This document shows, piece after piece, positions 51,640 through 61,574 of a stretch of 64,000 nucleotides of DNA; position 1 is the first letter of the stretch, and each line of letters begins with the position of its first letter. Under the pieces are notes generated by a model. The model did no database searches, had not been told where the DNA came from, and saw only the letters and a program-made list of their open reading frames with translations. This DNA is from Camellia lanceoleosa (lineage: Eukaryota; Streptophyta; Magnoliopsida; Ericales; Theaceae). Position numbers and translations under genes: made by a program. Location: positions 64,512,009 through 64,576,008 of the forward strand of contig CM045761.1 of assembly GCA_025200525.1 (NCBI GenBank). Direction: 5' to 3'.

Positions 51640-51840
51640 TTGTCCGCTCGAGCGGGGGAAGTGCCGCTCGAGTGGGGAAAACAAACTCCCAATATTTTCT
51701 TTGACCTGCGTTGCGATCGCTCGGCGGAGAATTCGCTTCGGCGGATAAATCACGATCCAAAGATCTTGTCTTGCATCATCCCTTCGGCGGGGACCTTTGT
51801 TGCTTATGCGCTCGGCGAAACCTGCGCTCGAGCGGAGGCT
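51640..51840. repeat. Palindromic motif cassette, inner 5' LTR (CCGCTCGAGCGG type)
   Basis: A perfect 12 bp palindrome ccgctcgagcgg at 51,644-51,655 is followed after ggaagtg-like spacer by ccgctcgagtgg. Further gctcggcgga / cttcggcgga / gctcgagcgg motifs run to about 51,836, arranged as pairs. The 3' LTR has different motif letters at the same sites. Confidence 0.75.
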
Positions 51841-52469
51841 CTATTTCACTGAAATTCTGAAATTGAATTCTGTGCACATCTTTGCATCCTCATCCCATCC
51901 TAGGCATTCTTAGGCCTAGTTTAAGGCATCTTAATGAGGATGTAGACATAGAACCACACCGAGGAATTTAGGGATTTTAATTAACATCCTTCCGACTGTG
52001 AAACTTAGTGTGTGTTCTATTTGTTAACTGTTTAGGGTTGGCTCTCGGGGACGCGCTCTAGCTGTTATTAGCCCAGAACTCTGTGAGTAACAATTGTGTA
52101 AAGATATGTTCAAAATGGTTGTCTTTTGAATACGGAACTGAATTGTTTATTGAACTGCTATTGTTTACTGAATGAATGTATGTCCTGTATTCTGAACTGT
52201 ACTGTGGCATCCTTAGCCTCGATGTTATCTTGTGTGAGCTCTGTCGGTTCCTTGTGGAACCATCATTATCGTGATGGCCATCATTCTTTGGTTCATAAGG
52301 CGGTCCTTTTGGACCCTCTTGTTTATAGGCTAATGGATGTACCACATATGACTGATTGATTGAAATACTGAAAGACTGAAATACTGTTTAATGAACTGAT
52401 TTCATTACTGTAAGGACATTCATTCATAATCTCTTTACGCTGTATGTTATTCACTGGGCTTTAGCTCAC

Positions 52470-52490
52470 TGTTTATATATATATATGTAG
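52470..52490 (+). promoter_or_regulatory. Candidate TATA region of the inner 5' LTR
   Basis: actgtttatatatatatatgtaggt is the same block as in the other Tekay-type LTRs, about 440 bp before the LTR end. A likely core promoter; start site unknown. Confidence 0.45.
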
Positions 52491-52927
52491 GTTCTCGTGA
52501 CGGGCCGAGCTAGGAGCGTGGGATTGGTCCCCAGTTTTGTCAAGCCAGCCTATGTGCCTCACTGCGAGGTTCCGAGTTGCCATGCTATGGCTTGGGGTGT
52601 TTTTGTGTCCCCTATCGGTCTCCTTACTGTTTGTAACACTGTATAGACTGTACTGTTATCGAGGGATTAGGTTCCCGTACCGACTGTTGTATATGATTGT
52701 ATAGACTGTATATGGATTGTACTGTTTTGAACTGTATGAATGCATAAAAATGTTTTTGGCATACAGATTTTCACAGCTCAATGGACACTAGTTATTTACT
52801 GTATTGGCTTCCGCCAGGCCCTGTACTCTGTTTAACTGTATTACTGTTCAGCAGGCCTTCGGTAATCTCGGATTACTGGCCAGTTACGGTGCTAAACCCA
52901 TAGGGCCGGGTTTGGGTCGTGACAGAG

Positions 52928-52939
52928 TGGTATCAGAGC
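52928..52939 (+). promoter_or_regulatory. Primer binding site (initiator tRNA-Met)
   Basis: tggtatcagagc, starting three bases after the 5' LTR, is complementary to the 3' end of plant initiator methionine tRNA, the primer used by many plant LTR elements for minus-strand synthesis. Confidence 0.9.
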
Positions 52940-53128
52940 GATACTTACCACGAGTTATACCGCACACACGTGTCCAAATGAGCTATAGGGTGTCCTAGAA
53001 AAGCAATTAGGGCATCTCATGAACTTGAAAAGTGTGTGCTTGTGACTGACTGATTATATGATAAAATGTTAAACTGTTTAATGATACAACTGCTTATAAT
53101 GATAACCGTTATAACTGCTTATAGTGAA

Positions 53129-54083
53129 ATGGATAATGCAAATGAACCTGAATCATCATCCTCTGAGGCTCGAATGGCCAGACTTGAACAAATGATGGGA
53201 CTGATAATTGAAAGACTAGATCAACAACCAAACCAACAGCCCCTACCTCCTCCTCCTCCGGTGCAACCTGAACAGAATGTACAGAATATGAATGTTAATG
53301 AGGTGGACATTATTGCATTGACTCAGAAATTCAGCAAGATGAAACAGCCGTCCTTTCAGGGAGGCTTAGAACCGTTAAAGGCTGAAGCTTGGGTTCTTGA
53401 GACTGAAAAGTTGTTTGAAATGTTTCCGTACTCCGAAGCCAACAAAGTATTGTTAGCTACCTTCACCCTCCAGGAAGAAGCAAGAAGGTGGTGGATGTTG
53501 ACCCGCGATGCAAATACTATTGTGACTTGGGCTCAGTTCAAGGAGTCCTTCTTTGAAAAGTATTTTTCCCAAAGGCATCGAGGACGAAAAAGTGGCCGAG
53601 TTTGAGCAATTTGAGACAAGGCAAAGTGTCAGTTGCGGAGTATGAGAAGCAATTCACCGAACTTGCTAGGTATGCACCACATATGGTGGATACCGATTAT
53701 AAGAAGGCCAGGAGGTTTGAAGGCGGCCTTAGTGTTGCTATACAGGACCGAATAAATGTTTTGAAAATGCCAACTTTTGTGGGTGTTCTCGTAGAGCATT
53801 GATGGCCGAGACGAATATTGTGATGAAACAATCAAACAAACACTCTTGAGTGGCAAGGCAAATGACAGGTTTCAAATTTAAGAAAGGCAAGCATAACCCA
53901 AAGAACCAAGAAATGAATCACGGGTCGACGACTAGCCCCAGCCAAGGGAGTGGGTTTACTCCACCCTGCTCCGTATGTGGCAATAAGCACAAAGGGGTTT
54001 GCTACCAGATTTCTGGAGCTTGTTTCAGGTGTGGCAAGGTGGGCCACAGGATTAAAAACTGTCCCTCTGCCCGAAGCGAATAA
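53129..54083 (+). pseudogene. Gag of the inner Tekay-like element, frameshifted
   Basis: The start MDNANEPESS at 53,129 follows the leader. The capsid-like region runs through FQGGLEPLKAEAWVLETEKLF and ARRWWMLTR. Near 53,570 the frame shifts (…KYFSQRHRGR) and resumes at about 53,600 with NLRQGKVSVAEYEKQFTEL. Another break lies near 53,790-53,850. The zinc knuckle CFRCGKVGHRIKNC is at about 54,022-54,065, preceded by CSVCGNKHKGVC. Gag would package the element RNA; as read here it is broken. Confidence 0.88.
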
Positions 54084-54180
54084 AAAAGTGCAAAGGCAAA
54101 GATCACCGCAACACCAAAATCGAACCCCAAAGCTCTAGGAAAGAGCCTATGAGGGCGAGTGTTCGCCTAATCTAGGAGAT

Positions 54181-54690
54181 GTGCAAAACACCGAGACTGT
54201 TGTGTCAGGTATCCTCTCTATCTGTGCTCAAAATGCATATGTATTGATTGATTCGGGGTCTACACACTCATATGTATCGCATGCTTTTTCGCGTAAATTG
54301 AATAGACCCTTAGAACCTATGAACTATCTGTTAGCCGTATCATCACCTGTTGGGGGATCCATGACATGTGCATATATGTATTCTGCTTGTGAAATCATTG
54401 TTGGGGATATGAATCTGTTTATTGATTTACTACCGTTGAACATAGATCATTTCGATGTAATATTGGGGATGGACTGGTTACAAAAATATCATGCTACTAT
54501 CGATTGTGTGACCAAGCAAGTTGTTTTCCGTCCACCGGGTTTGCCTGAATTTGTGTTTAGTGGGAGTGGAGTAGTACCTCCTCTATATCTGATTTCTTCT
54601 GTAAAAGCCGTCAAACTGATTAGAAAGGGGTGTAAAGGATATCGTATTACGTATTGGTATCTGCTAATGATAATGTTAAAACTGATGTGA
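54181..54690 (+). CDS. Protease of the inner Tekay-like element (open but out of frame with RT)
   Basis: A retropepsin with the active site VLIDSGSTH (about 54,241-54,267), flap region and the conserved [13 protein letters not shown] (about 54,446). It would cut the gag-pol polyprotein. The segment before it (54,084-54,180) has stops, and a one-base frame change near 54,640-54,660 separates it from RT, so protease and RT are not continuous as read. The true start is inside the polyprotein; the first ATG used here is only the first in the open stretch. Confidence 0.8.
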   Translation: MQNTETVVSGILSICAQNAYVLIDSGSTHSYVSHAFSRKLNRPLEPMNYLLAVSSPVGGSMTCAYMYSACEIIVGDMNLFIDLLPLNIDHFDVILGMDWLQKYHATIDCVTKQVVFRPPGLPEFVFSGSGVVPPLYLISSVKAVKLIRKGCKGYRITYWYLLMIMLKLM

Positions 54691-56780
54691 ATTGTATTCC
54701 TATAGTCAGAGAATTCCCAGATATATTTCCAGATGATTTGCCAGGGGATTTGATTGACAGGGAAATTGAATTTGCTGTGGATGTGATTCCGGGTACACAG
54801 CCGACATCTAAAGCTCCTTATAGAATGGCTCCGACTAAACTGAAGGAATTAAAAGTGCAATTGCAGGAATTGTTAGACAAGAAGTTCATCAGACCCAGTA
54901 CTTCACCGTGGGGTGCACCTATTTTGTTTGTAAAGAAGAAAGATGGCTCACTGAGACTGTGTATTGATTACCGCGAACTGAACAAGGCAACTGTAAAGAA
55001 TAAATATCCATTACCGCGTATTGATGATTTATTTGACCAGTTACGGGGTGCACAAGTATTTTCCAAGATTGATCTTAGATCGGGGTATCATCAACTGAAA
55101 GTCAAACCGGAAGACATTGATAAAACTGCTTTCAGAACGAGGTATGGCCATTATGAATTTTTAGTTATGCTGTTCGGAGTTACGAATGCCTCTGCTGCAT
55201 TTATGGACCTCATGAACAGAATTTTTAAACCATACCTTGATGATTTTATTGTGGTATTCATTGATGACATACTGATTTATTCTAAGACCGTTGAAGAACA
55301 TGAACATCATCTGAGACTTGCCCTGCAAACCTTAAGAGAACAGAAACTGTATGCTAAATTGTCTAAATGTGAGTTTTGGCTTGACCATGTTATGTTTTTG
55401 GGGCATGTTGTTAGCAAAGACGGAATTTCTGTTGATCCGCAGAAAATTGAAGCTGTAGTGAACTGGCCTAGACCAACGAATGTAACTGAAGTCCGAAGCT
55501 TTTTGGGATTGGCTGGATATTACAGAAGGTTCGTCAAAGACTTCTCCAAAATTGCCTTACCACTGACTCAGTTGACACAGAAAGGGATATCATTTGACTG
55601 GACTGACCAGAGGGAATCAGCATTTCAAGAATTGAAAACTAGACTTGTGACTGCACCGATTCTGACTCTACCTTCAGGTACGGATGGTTATACTGTATTT
55701 AGTGATGCTTCTCATAAGGGTTTGGGATGTGTTTTAATGCAGAATGAGAGAGTTATTGCTTATGCTTCCCGACAGTTGAGACCACATGAAAAGAACTACC
55801 CTACCCATGACCTAGAACTTGCCGCCGTGGTTTTTGCATTGAAAATTTGGCGTCATTATTTGTATGGAGCAACATGTGAAGTGTATACTGACCACAAGAG
55901 CCTGAAGTACTTTTTCACTCAGAAAGAACTGAATATGAGACAGCGGAGATGGCTTGAACTGATAAAAGATTATGATCTACAGATTTTGTACCATCCGGGA
56001 AAAGCCAATACCGTTGCCGATGCTTTGAGCCGAAAATTGATTGGGAACTTAGCCTGTTTGCTGACTGGACAGAAGGAGTTGCTTTGTGATCTTGAAAAGT
56101 TTGAGATTGAAATTATTCTGAGAGAACAAGGTGGAACCTTAGCTGCTATTTCTGCTCAACCAGCATTGATTGAGGAAATTAAAGAAAAACAACAATTGGA
56201 TGATTTCTTGAAAAAGATTATTGAAGAAAGAGATTCAAAATCGAGACCGGGGTTCAAATTTGACAACAATGTACTGAAATTTCAAGATAGACTGTGTGTG
56301 CCAAATGACACTGACTTGAAAAGAAGAGTTCTACGAGAAGGCCACAGTTCGAAGTTTTCAATTCACCCAGGGAATACGAAAATGTACCAAGATTTGAAAC
56401 AAAATTTTTGGTGGCCAGGAATGAAGAAGGAAATTGCCGACTTTGTGTCTAAATGTCTTCACTGCCAACAGGTCAAAGCGGAACATCAGCGACCTGCAGG
56501 CTTATTGCAACCCTTACCCATACCAGAGTGGAAATGGGAGCATATCACGATGGATTTTATCGTTGGATTACCTCGCTCCAGGAAAGGTATGGACTCTATT
56601 TGGGTTATTGTTGATAGATTGACTAAATCTGCACACTTCCTACCTGTCAAGACAATTTATAATGCAGACAAATTGGCTGTTATCTATATCGACGAAATTG
56701 TGAGATTGCATGGAGTGCCTGTATCTATTGTTTCTGACAACGATTTGAAGTTTACATCGAGGTTACAGCAAAGCCTCTGA
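54654..56780 (+). CDS. RT-RNase H-integrase (N-terminal part) of the inner Tekay-like element
   Basis: 708 open codons. The RT begins after [28 protein letters not shown] is at about 54,940, the catalytic strand [12 protein letters not shown] (both Asp present) at about 55,252-55,287, and [20 protein letters not shown] at about 55,398. RNase H shows [28 protein letters not shown] and [11 protein letters not shown]. Integrase has its HHCC finger ([20 protein letters not shown] ... CLHCQQVK), the first core Asp in [10 protein letters not shown], and the second in VSDNDLKF near 56,740. A frame change at about 56,765 ends the frame before the third acidic residue. Copies and inserts the element in intact relatives. 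Confidence 0.92.
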   Translation: MVSANDNVKTDVNCIPIVREFPDIFPDDLPGDLIDREIEFAVDVIPGTQPTSKAPYRMAPTKLKELKVQLQELLDKKFIRPSTSPWGAPILFVKKKDGSLRLCIDYRELNKATVKNKYPLPRIDDLFDQLRGAQVFSKIDLRSGYHQLKVKPEDIDKTAFRTRYGHYEFLVMLFGVTNASAAFMDLMNRIFKPYLDDFIVVFIDDILIYSKTVEEHEHHLRLALQTLREQKLYAKLSKCEFWLDHVMFLGHVVSKDGISVDPQKIEAVVNWPRPTNVTEVRSFLGLAGYYRRFVKDFSKIALPLTQLTQKGISFDWTDQRESAFQELKTRLVTAPILTLPSGTDGYTVFSDASHKGLGCVLMQNERVIAYASRQLRPHEKNYPTHDLELAAVVFALKIWRHYLYGATCEVYTDHKSLKYFFTQKELNMRQRRWLELIKDYDLQILYHPGKANTVADALSRKLIGNLACLLTGQKELLCDLEKFEIEIILREQGGTLAAISAQPALIEEIKEKQQLDDFLKKIIEERDSKSRPGFKFDNNVLKFQDRLCVPNDTDLKRRVLREGHSSKFSIHPGNTKMYQDLKQNFWWPGMKKEIADFVSKCLHCQQVKAEHQRPAGLLQPLPIPEWKWEHITMDFIVGLPRSRKGMDSIWVIVDRLTKSAHFLPVKTIYNADKLAVIYIDEIVRLHGVPVSIVSDNDLKFTSRLQQSL

Positions 56781-56804
56781 TTGCATTGGGTCTTGAATTG
56801 AAAT

Positions 56805-57638
56805 TTGAGTAGCGCCTATCATCCTCAGACAGATGGCCAGTCAGAAAGGACCATCCAGACTCTAGAGGATCTACTGAGAATGTGTGTCCTGGATTTTCAG
56901 GGAAATTGGGAAAGTCATTTGCCGTTGGCTGAATTCGCCTACAACAACAGTCACCATTCGAGCATTGGAATGGCGCCTTTCGAGGCATTGTATGGCAGAA
57001 AGTGTAGATCTCCAATCTGCTGGGCAGAAGTTGGAGATGGACCGTTGCTTGGGCCCGAGATTGTGTATGAAACAACTGAAAAAGTAAAACTGATACAACA
57101 GAAACTGAAAACTGCACAGAGTAGACAGAAGAGTTATGCAGATATTCGAAGACGAGACCGAGAGTATGAAGTGGGTGATCACGTGTTTGTGAAAGTGACA
57201 CCAATGAAAGGCCAGACTCATTTTGGAGTCAAGGGCAAGTTAGCGCCGAGGTATGTCGGACCGTATCAGATTATTGAGAAAATCAATCCGGTGGCATATC
57301 AAGTTGCGCTTCCTCCTTAAATGGAGCATATGCATAACGTCTTCCACATTTCGATGTTGAGAGACTATCTTCGAGATCCGTTTCATGTGATTGAGCCTAC
57401 TCGGATAGTGCTTAGTGATGACTACACTTACGAGGAACGGCCTATACAGATTGTAAACCGACGGATCAAGAAACTGAGAAATAAAGAAATCCCGCTAGTG
57501 AAAGTTGATTGGCAGAACCATGGTGGTGTGTATGCCACTTGGGAAAGGGAAGATGACATGGCGAAAAGATATCCTGATTTGTTTCCACTGGATCCTATTT
57601 TCTTCCAGACTGAAGGTAACTTGAGTTTAGAGGACTAA
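56805..57638 (+). pseudogene. Integrase C-terminal part and chromodomain-like tail of the inner Tekay-like element
   Basis: The frame from 56,805 continues integrase with [20 protein letters not shown], giving the third catalytic residue (E of SER). It runs through [19 protein letters not shown] and [14 protein letters not shown] to a single stop at 57,318-57,320. The same frame then reads MEHMHNVFHISMLRDY to the stop at 57,638. The end (QIVNRRIKKLRNKEIPLVKVDW ... ATWEREDDMAKRYPDLF) matches the chromodomain-type tails of chromoviruses, which steer insertion to certain chromatin. One stop and the upstream frameshift keep it from being one protein. Confidence 0.88.
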
Positions 57639-57647
57639 ACTCCTTAT

Positions 57648-57660
57648 AAGGAGGGGAGAC
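57648..57660 (+). promoter_or_regulatory. Polypurine tract of the inner Tekay-like element
   Basis: aaggaggggagac lies immediately before the 3' LTR, the usual place for the RNase H-resistant primer of plus-strand synthesis. Confidence 0.85.
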
Positions 57661-60035
57661 TGTAACAACCCTCGTATTGATTATCGGTTAACCACTGAAT
57701 TACGTACTGATTTCTGCTAAACCGAACTGATAATGACTGATAATTGAATTAACCGAAGTACTGAATGGACTGATTGAAATCGAAACTGAAATTGAATAAG
57801 TTATCTATTATAATGCATTTCTATCTGTTTGATTGATTGATTATCTGTTTGAGTGTATGTGTTTAAACTGTTAATTGAAGGCCTTATCGGCGGCCGAATT
57901 AGGAACCGTTTAGTGTTTTGGACTCAGTAGAATATTCCTGATTTTATGGTATATTTATCTGAAAATTGATTAGGGATGATTAAATTAGATTAAATTAAGT
58001 CAATTAAAGAGGTCGCCATAATTACGACTTTGCCATGTGAGTGGCCCCCTTTGTTTATTGATTTCCTAGAGCCTTATTACACTTGACATATCAATTGATC
58101 AGCTCCTATCTTGCTTTCCAACCGACCAAACTTAGAGAGAGTGAAGGGGAAGAGAGAATTTAGCTCAATTGTTGAACTTGCTTGGAGATTGCTTAGAAAT
58201 TGAAGTATAATTGGCATATCTAGCTCATAAACCTTGTAATTGAGACTTAGGTAAGTGACTTCATCTTCTTTTTGTTGTCTTTGAACTCCATTCTTGCATG
58301 TTCTAGGCTCCATTGTAGAATTAAGCCATGTTTGAGTGCAAATAGGTTGATTCATGCTAGAATTCATGCATGCATGGCCATTTTGGTGTATTTTGGAGTT
58401 GATTCCATGTTGAATTGTACATGCAAGCTCATGTTTGTATTATAGTCCATGCTTTCACTTTGTTTTGAAAGATTGGAGCTCATTTGAGCTAGTTTGGAAG
58501 CTTGAAATTGTTTAAAGATCATGCATGTCATGTTTTGAAATTTATTCATGAAATTGGTTTTAAATTGGGTTTAATTGAAACACCCTTGGGCCTTGATTTC
58601 TTAAATTGAGCTTTAAAACGCGTGTTATTCTATGTGTTTGATAGAGTTTTACTGAAAATCGTCCCAAGAGGATCGAATTTGGAGCACCAAAACTTGCTTT
58701 GGTGCTTGGAGATCGAATCTGGATTTTCCAGATTTTGGTAAATCCTTCGGCGGGAAGTGCCTTTCGGCGGGAAAACAAGCTCGATATTTTCTTTGACTGC
58801 GTTGCGATCCGCTCAGCGGAGAATTGGCGCTCGGCGGATAAATCACGATCCAAAGATCTTGTCTTTGTGCATCATCCCGCCGGCGGGGAAGTTAACGCTT
58901 CGGCGGGACCTTTGTTTGCTTGTCCGCCGGCGGAGAAACTCGCTTCGGCGGAGGCTTTATTTCACTGAAATTCTGAAATTGAATTCTGTGCACATCTTTG
59001 CATCCTCATCCCATCCTAGGCATTCTTAGGCCTAGTTTAAGGCATCTTAATGAGGATGTAGACATAGAACCACATCGAGGAATTTAGGGATTTTAATTAA
59101 CATCCTTCCGACTGTGAAACTTAGTGTGTGTTCTATTTGTTAACTGTTTAGGGTTGGCTCTCGGGGACGCGCTCTAGGCATTATTAGCCCGAACTGTGAG
59201 TAACAATTGTGTAAAGATATGTTCAAAATGGTTGTCTTTTGAATACGAATCAATTGTTTATTGAATCGCTATTGTTCTTGAATGAATGTATGTCTCAGAT
59301 TCCGAACTGCATTGTGGCATCCTTAGCACTAAGCATTTCTTATTCTGAGCTCTGTCGGTTCCCTTATGGAACCATCTTGTTATCGTGATGGCCATCATTC
59401 TTTGTTGATGCAGTAAGGCCCGGTCCTTTTGGACCTATTGTTTATAGGCTAATGGATGTACCACATATGACTGATTGATTGAAATACTGAAAGACTGAAA
59501 TACTGTTTAATGAACTGATTTCATTACTGTAAGGACATTCATTCATAACCTCTTTACGCTGTATGTTATTCACTAGGCTTTAGCTCACTGTTTATATATA
59601 TATATGTAGGTTCTCAGGAGCCAGACCGGAGCTAGGAGTGTGGGATTGGTCCCCAGTTTTGTCAAGCCAGCCTATGTGCCTCACTGCAAGGTTCCGAGTT
59701 GCCATACTATGGTTTGGGGTGTTTTTGTGTCCCCTATCGGTCTCCTTACTGTTTGTAACACTGTATAGACTGTACTGTTATCGAGGGATTAGGTTCCCGT
59801 ACCAACTGTTGTATATGATTGTATAGACTGTATATGGATTGTACTGTTTTGAACTGTATGAATGCATAAAAATGTTTTTGGCATATAGATTTTCACAGCT
59901 CAATGGACACTAGTTATTTACTGTATTGGCTTCCGCCACATACTGTTTAACTGCTTTTTGTTTCAAAGCCTTGATAATCTCGGATTCTTGGCGATTCTGA
60001 TGTTAAACCCATAGGGCCAGGTTTGGGTCGTGACA
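57661..60035 (+). repeat. 3' LTR of the inner Tekay-like element
   Basis: Same ends as the 5' LTR. Over about the first 1,000 bp I see only about three differences from the 5' LTR. Strong divergence is confined to islands at about 58,645-58,965, 59,170-59,435, 59,610-59,632 and 59,935-60,000. Confidence 0.93.
58740..58965. repeat. Palindromic motif cassette, inner 3' LTR (CCGCCGGCGG type)
   Basis: Perfect 12 bp palindromes cccgccggcggg (58,876-58,887) and tccgccggcgga (58,923-58,934), with ccttcggcggg, tttcggcggg, gctcggcgga and cttcggcggg copies, form four motif-spacer-motif pairs. The spacers resemble gaagt or agaa. Same position as the CGCTCGAGCG motifs of the 5' LTR. Confidence 0.75.
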
Positions 60036-60040
60036 TCGGC

Positions 60041-60835
60041 GGAGAGTTTGCTTTTGACTAACATGTTATCCATATGCACTTCCATATTTCGACCGATCTG
60101 GTGTTGGAAGACTGCGTTGACTAACCGTTGGTAAGTAGCCCCCGCGTTCTTTAGTCCGAATGGCATGACACGGTAATGGTAGGTGCCCCGGTCGGTGATG
60201 AAAGATGTGTGTTCCTGGTCAGATGAGTGCATCATGATTTGGTTGTACCCGAAGAAGGCGTCCATGAAGCTGAGCATTTGGTGACCGGCCGTGGCGTCGA
60301 CCAGTAGATCAATTCGGGGGAGTGGATAGCTATCTTTGGGGCAAGCTCGGTTCAGGTCGGAGTAATCGACGCAGAGACGCCATTTGCCATTGTTCTTGCG
60401 GACTAGAACCATATTGGACAGCCACTTGGGATAGTCTACGTTTCGGATGAACTGGGCTTCAAGGAGTTTGTCGACTTCTGTGGCTATGAGGTTATTGCGC
60501 TCTGGGTGGAAGATACGTTGCTTCTGTCGGTAATGTCGAAAATGAGGCTCGATACTGAGGTGGTGAGTTATGAAAGAGGGGTTAATGCCCGGCATGTCTG
60601 CATGGGTCCAGGCGAAGACGTCTCTGTACTCGGTCAGTAGGGCGGTGAGGTCGGCCTTTGCTTGGGAAGGTAGTTGACTGCCGATTTTGGCAGTTTTGAG
60701 TGGGTTGGTGGGATCGATGTTAACTTCGACAAGTTCCTCCACAGGTTCGCCTCTGATCAGTTCGTCCTCATCTCGGACGTCAAGTCCTTCAATAATCATT
60801 GCCTCCTTCAGTTTGACTTCTTTAAGTGAGGCCAC
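60041..60835 (-). pseudogene. Tat RT N-terminal part, catalytic Asp replaced
   Basis: It opens MASLKEVKLKEAMI; LLTEYRDVFAWTHADMPGI, the palm start SNMVLVRKNNGKWRLCVDYSDLN (about 60,430-60,360), YPLPRIDLLVDA and YHYRVMPFGLKNAGATYQRLVN follow. The catalytic strand reads EVHMDNMLVKSK (about 60,095-60,055), where active enzymes of this group have D-D; the second Asp codon GAC is AAC (Asn), which should abolish polymerisation. The frame is cut at 60,036-60,040 by the nested element and resumes at 50,560. Confidence 0.88.
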
Positions 60836-60869
60836 ATAACATTCTCTGGCGGCGATGCATTCTCCTCAT

Positions 60870-61570
60870 TTATTCGACCCTGAGATCAGTAGGGAACTTG
60901 AGGGCAAGGTGGTAGGTGGATGTGATGGCTTGGAAGGCGTTGAGGGCAGTGCGGCCGAGAATGATGTTGTAGGCAGAGGGGCAATCGACTACAAGGAAAG
61001 TGAGCAGCTTCGTGGTCTGCCGTGGGTATTCTCCAATGGTGATGGGGAGATCAATGGAGCCGATAGAGGTCACCCGGTCGCCAGTGAAACCGACCAAGGG
61101 GGTTTGGAGTGGAGACAGACTTTCCTCTCCGATCTTGAGCTGGCGGAAGCAGCCGAGGAATATGATGTCTGAAGAGCTTCCATTGTCGATGAGGACTCGC
61201 CTGACCTTGTAGTTGGAGAGGACGGCAGAGATGACGAGAGGATCATCATGTGGATAACGGATGCCTGTACAGTCGGCGTCTGTGAAGGTAATGGGCTCAG
61301 TCCACTGCTTGGGCTGCTTGGGGGGTCGGTCTACTGTGATGACTGCCTTATCCGAGCCCTGTCGTATTTTTCTCAGTTCTGCTCTTTGAGCCGAGCGCGA
61401 CGGTCCCCCGCAAACAAGACCGCCCGAGATGACTCTGATTTCACCGACAGGTGGGGGTGGATTACCTTGTGGCAGAGGTTGTTGGGGAGGTCGATCGCGG
61501 CCTTGGTCTGGTTGAGCTGGTCGCCGTGGGGGGGTGTGCCTGCGATTGTCCCTATGGGGCTCGGCTCTGT
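60870..61570 (-). pseudogene. Tat protease region
   Basis: The retropepsin active site VLIDNGSSSDIIF is at about 61,200-61,165. VGFTGDRVTSIGSIDLPITIGEYPRQTTKLLTFLVVDCPSAYNIILGRTALN follows in the layout of Tat proteases, ending at a stop just before RT. The upstream linker (PKQWTEPITFTDADCTGIRYPHDDPLVI, about 61,330-61,240) is readable, but a frame change near 61,100-61,160 joins it to the end part. Cleaves the polyprotein in live relatives. Confidence 0.8.
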
Positions 61571-61574
61571 GCCT

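Larger units (their letters stand above)
50566..52924 (+). repeat. 5' LTR of the inner Tekay-like element
   Basis: Starts tgtaacaaccctcg and ends gggtcgtgaca. A palindrome cassette lies at 51,640-51,840 and a TATA-like block at 52,470-52,490. The start repeats at 57,661 and the end at 60,025-60,035. Confidence 0.93.
50566..60035 (+). mobile_element. Full-length Tekay-like Ty3/gypsy chromovirus nested in the Tat RT
   Basis: LTRs of 2,359 and 2,375 bp bound it. The target duplication tcggc is exact (50,561-50,565 and 60,036-60,040). A tRNA-iMet primer site and a purine tract lie in place, and the internal part (52,925-57,660) codes gag, protease, RT, RNase H, integrase and a tail on '+'. Many domains are intact, but I count at least five single-base frame breaks. 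It is younger than the Tat element it interrupts. Its LTRs are nearly identical over their first 1 kb and very different in a few short islands. Confidence 0.93.
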
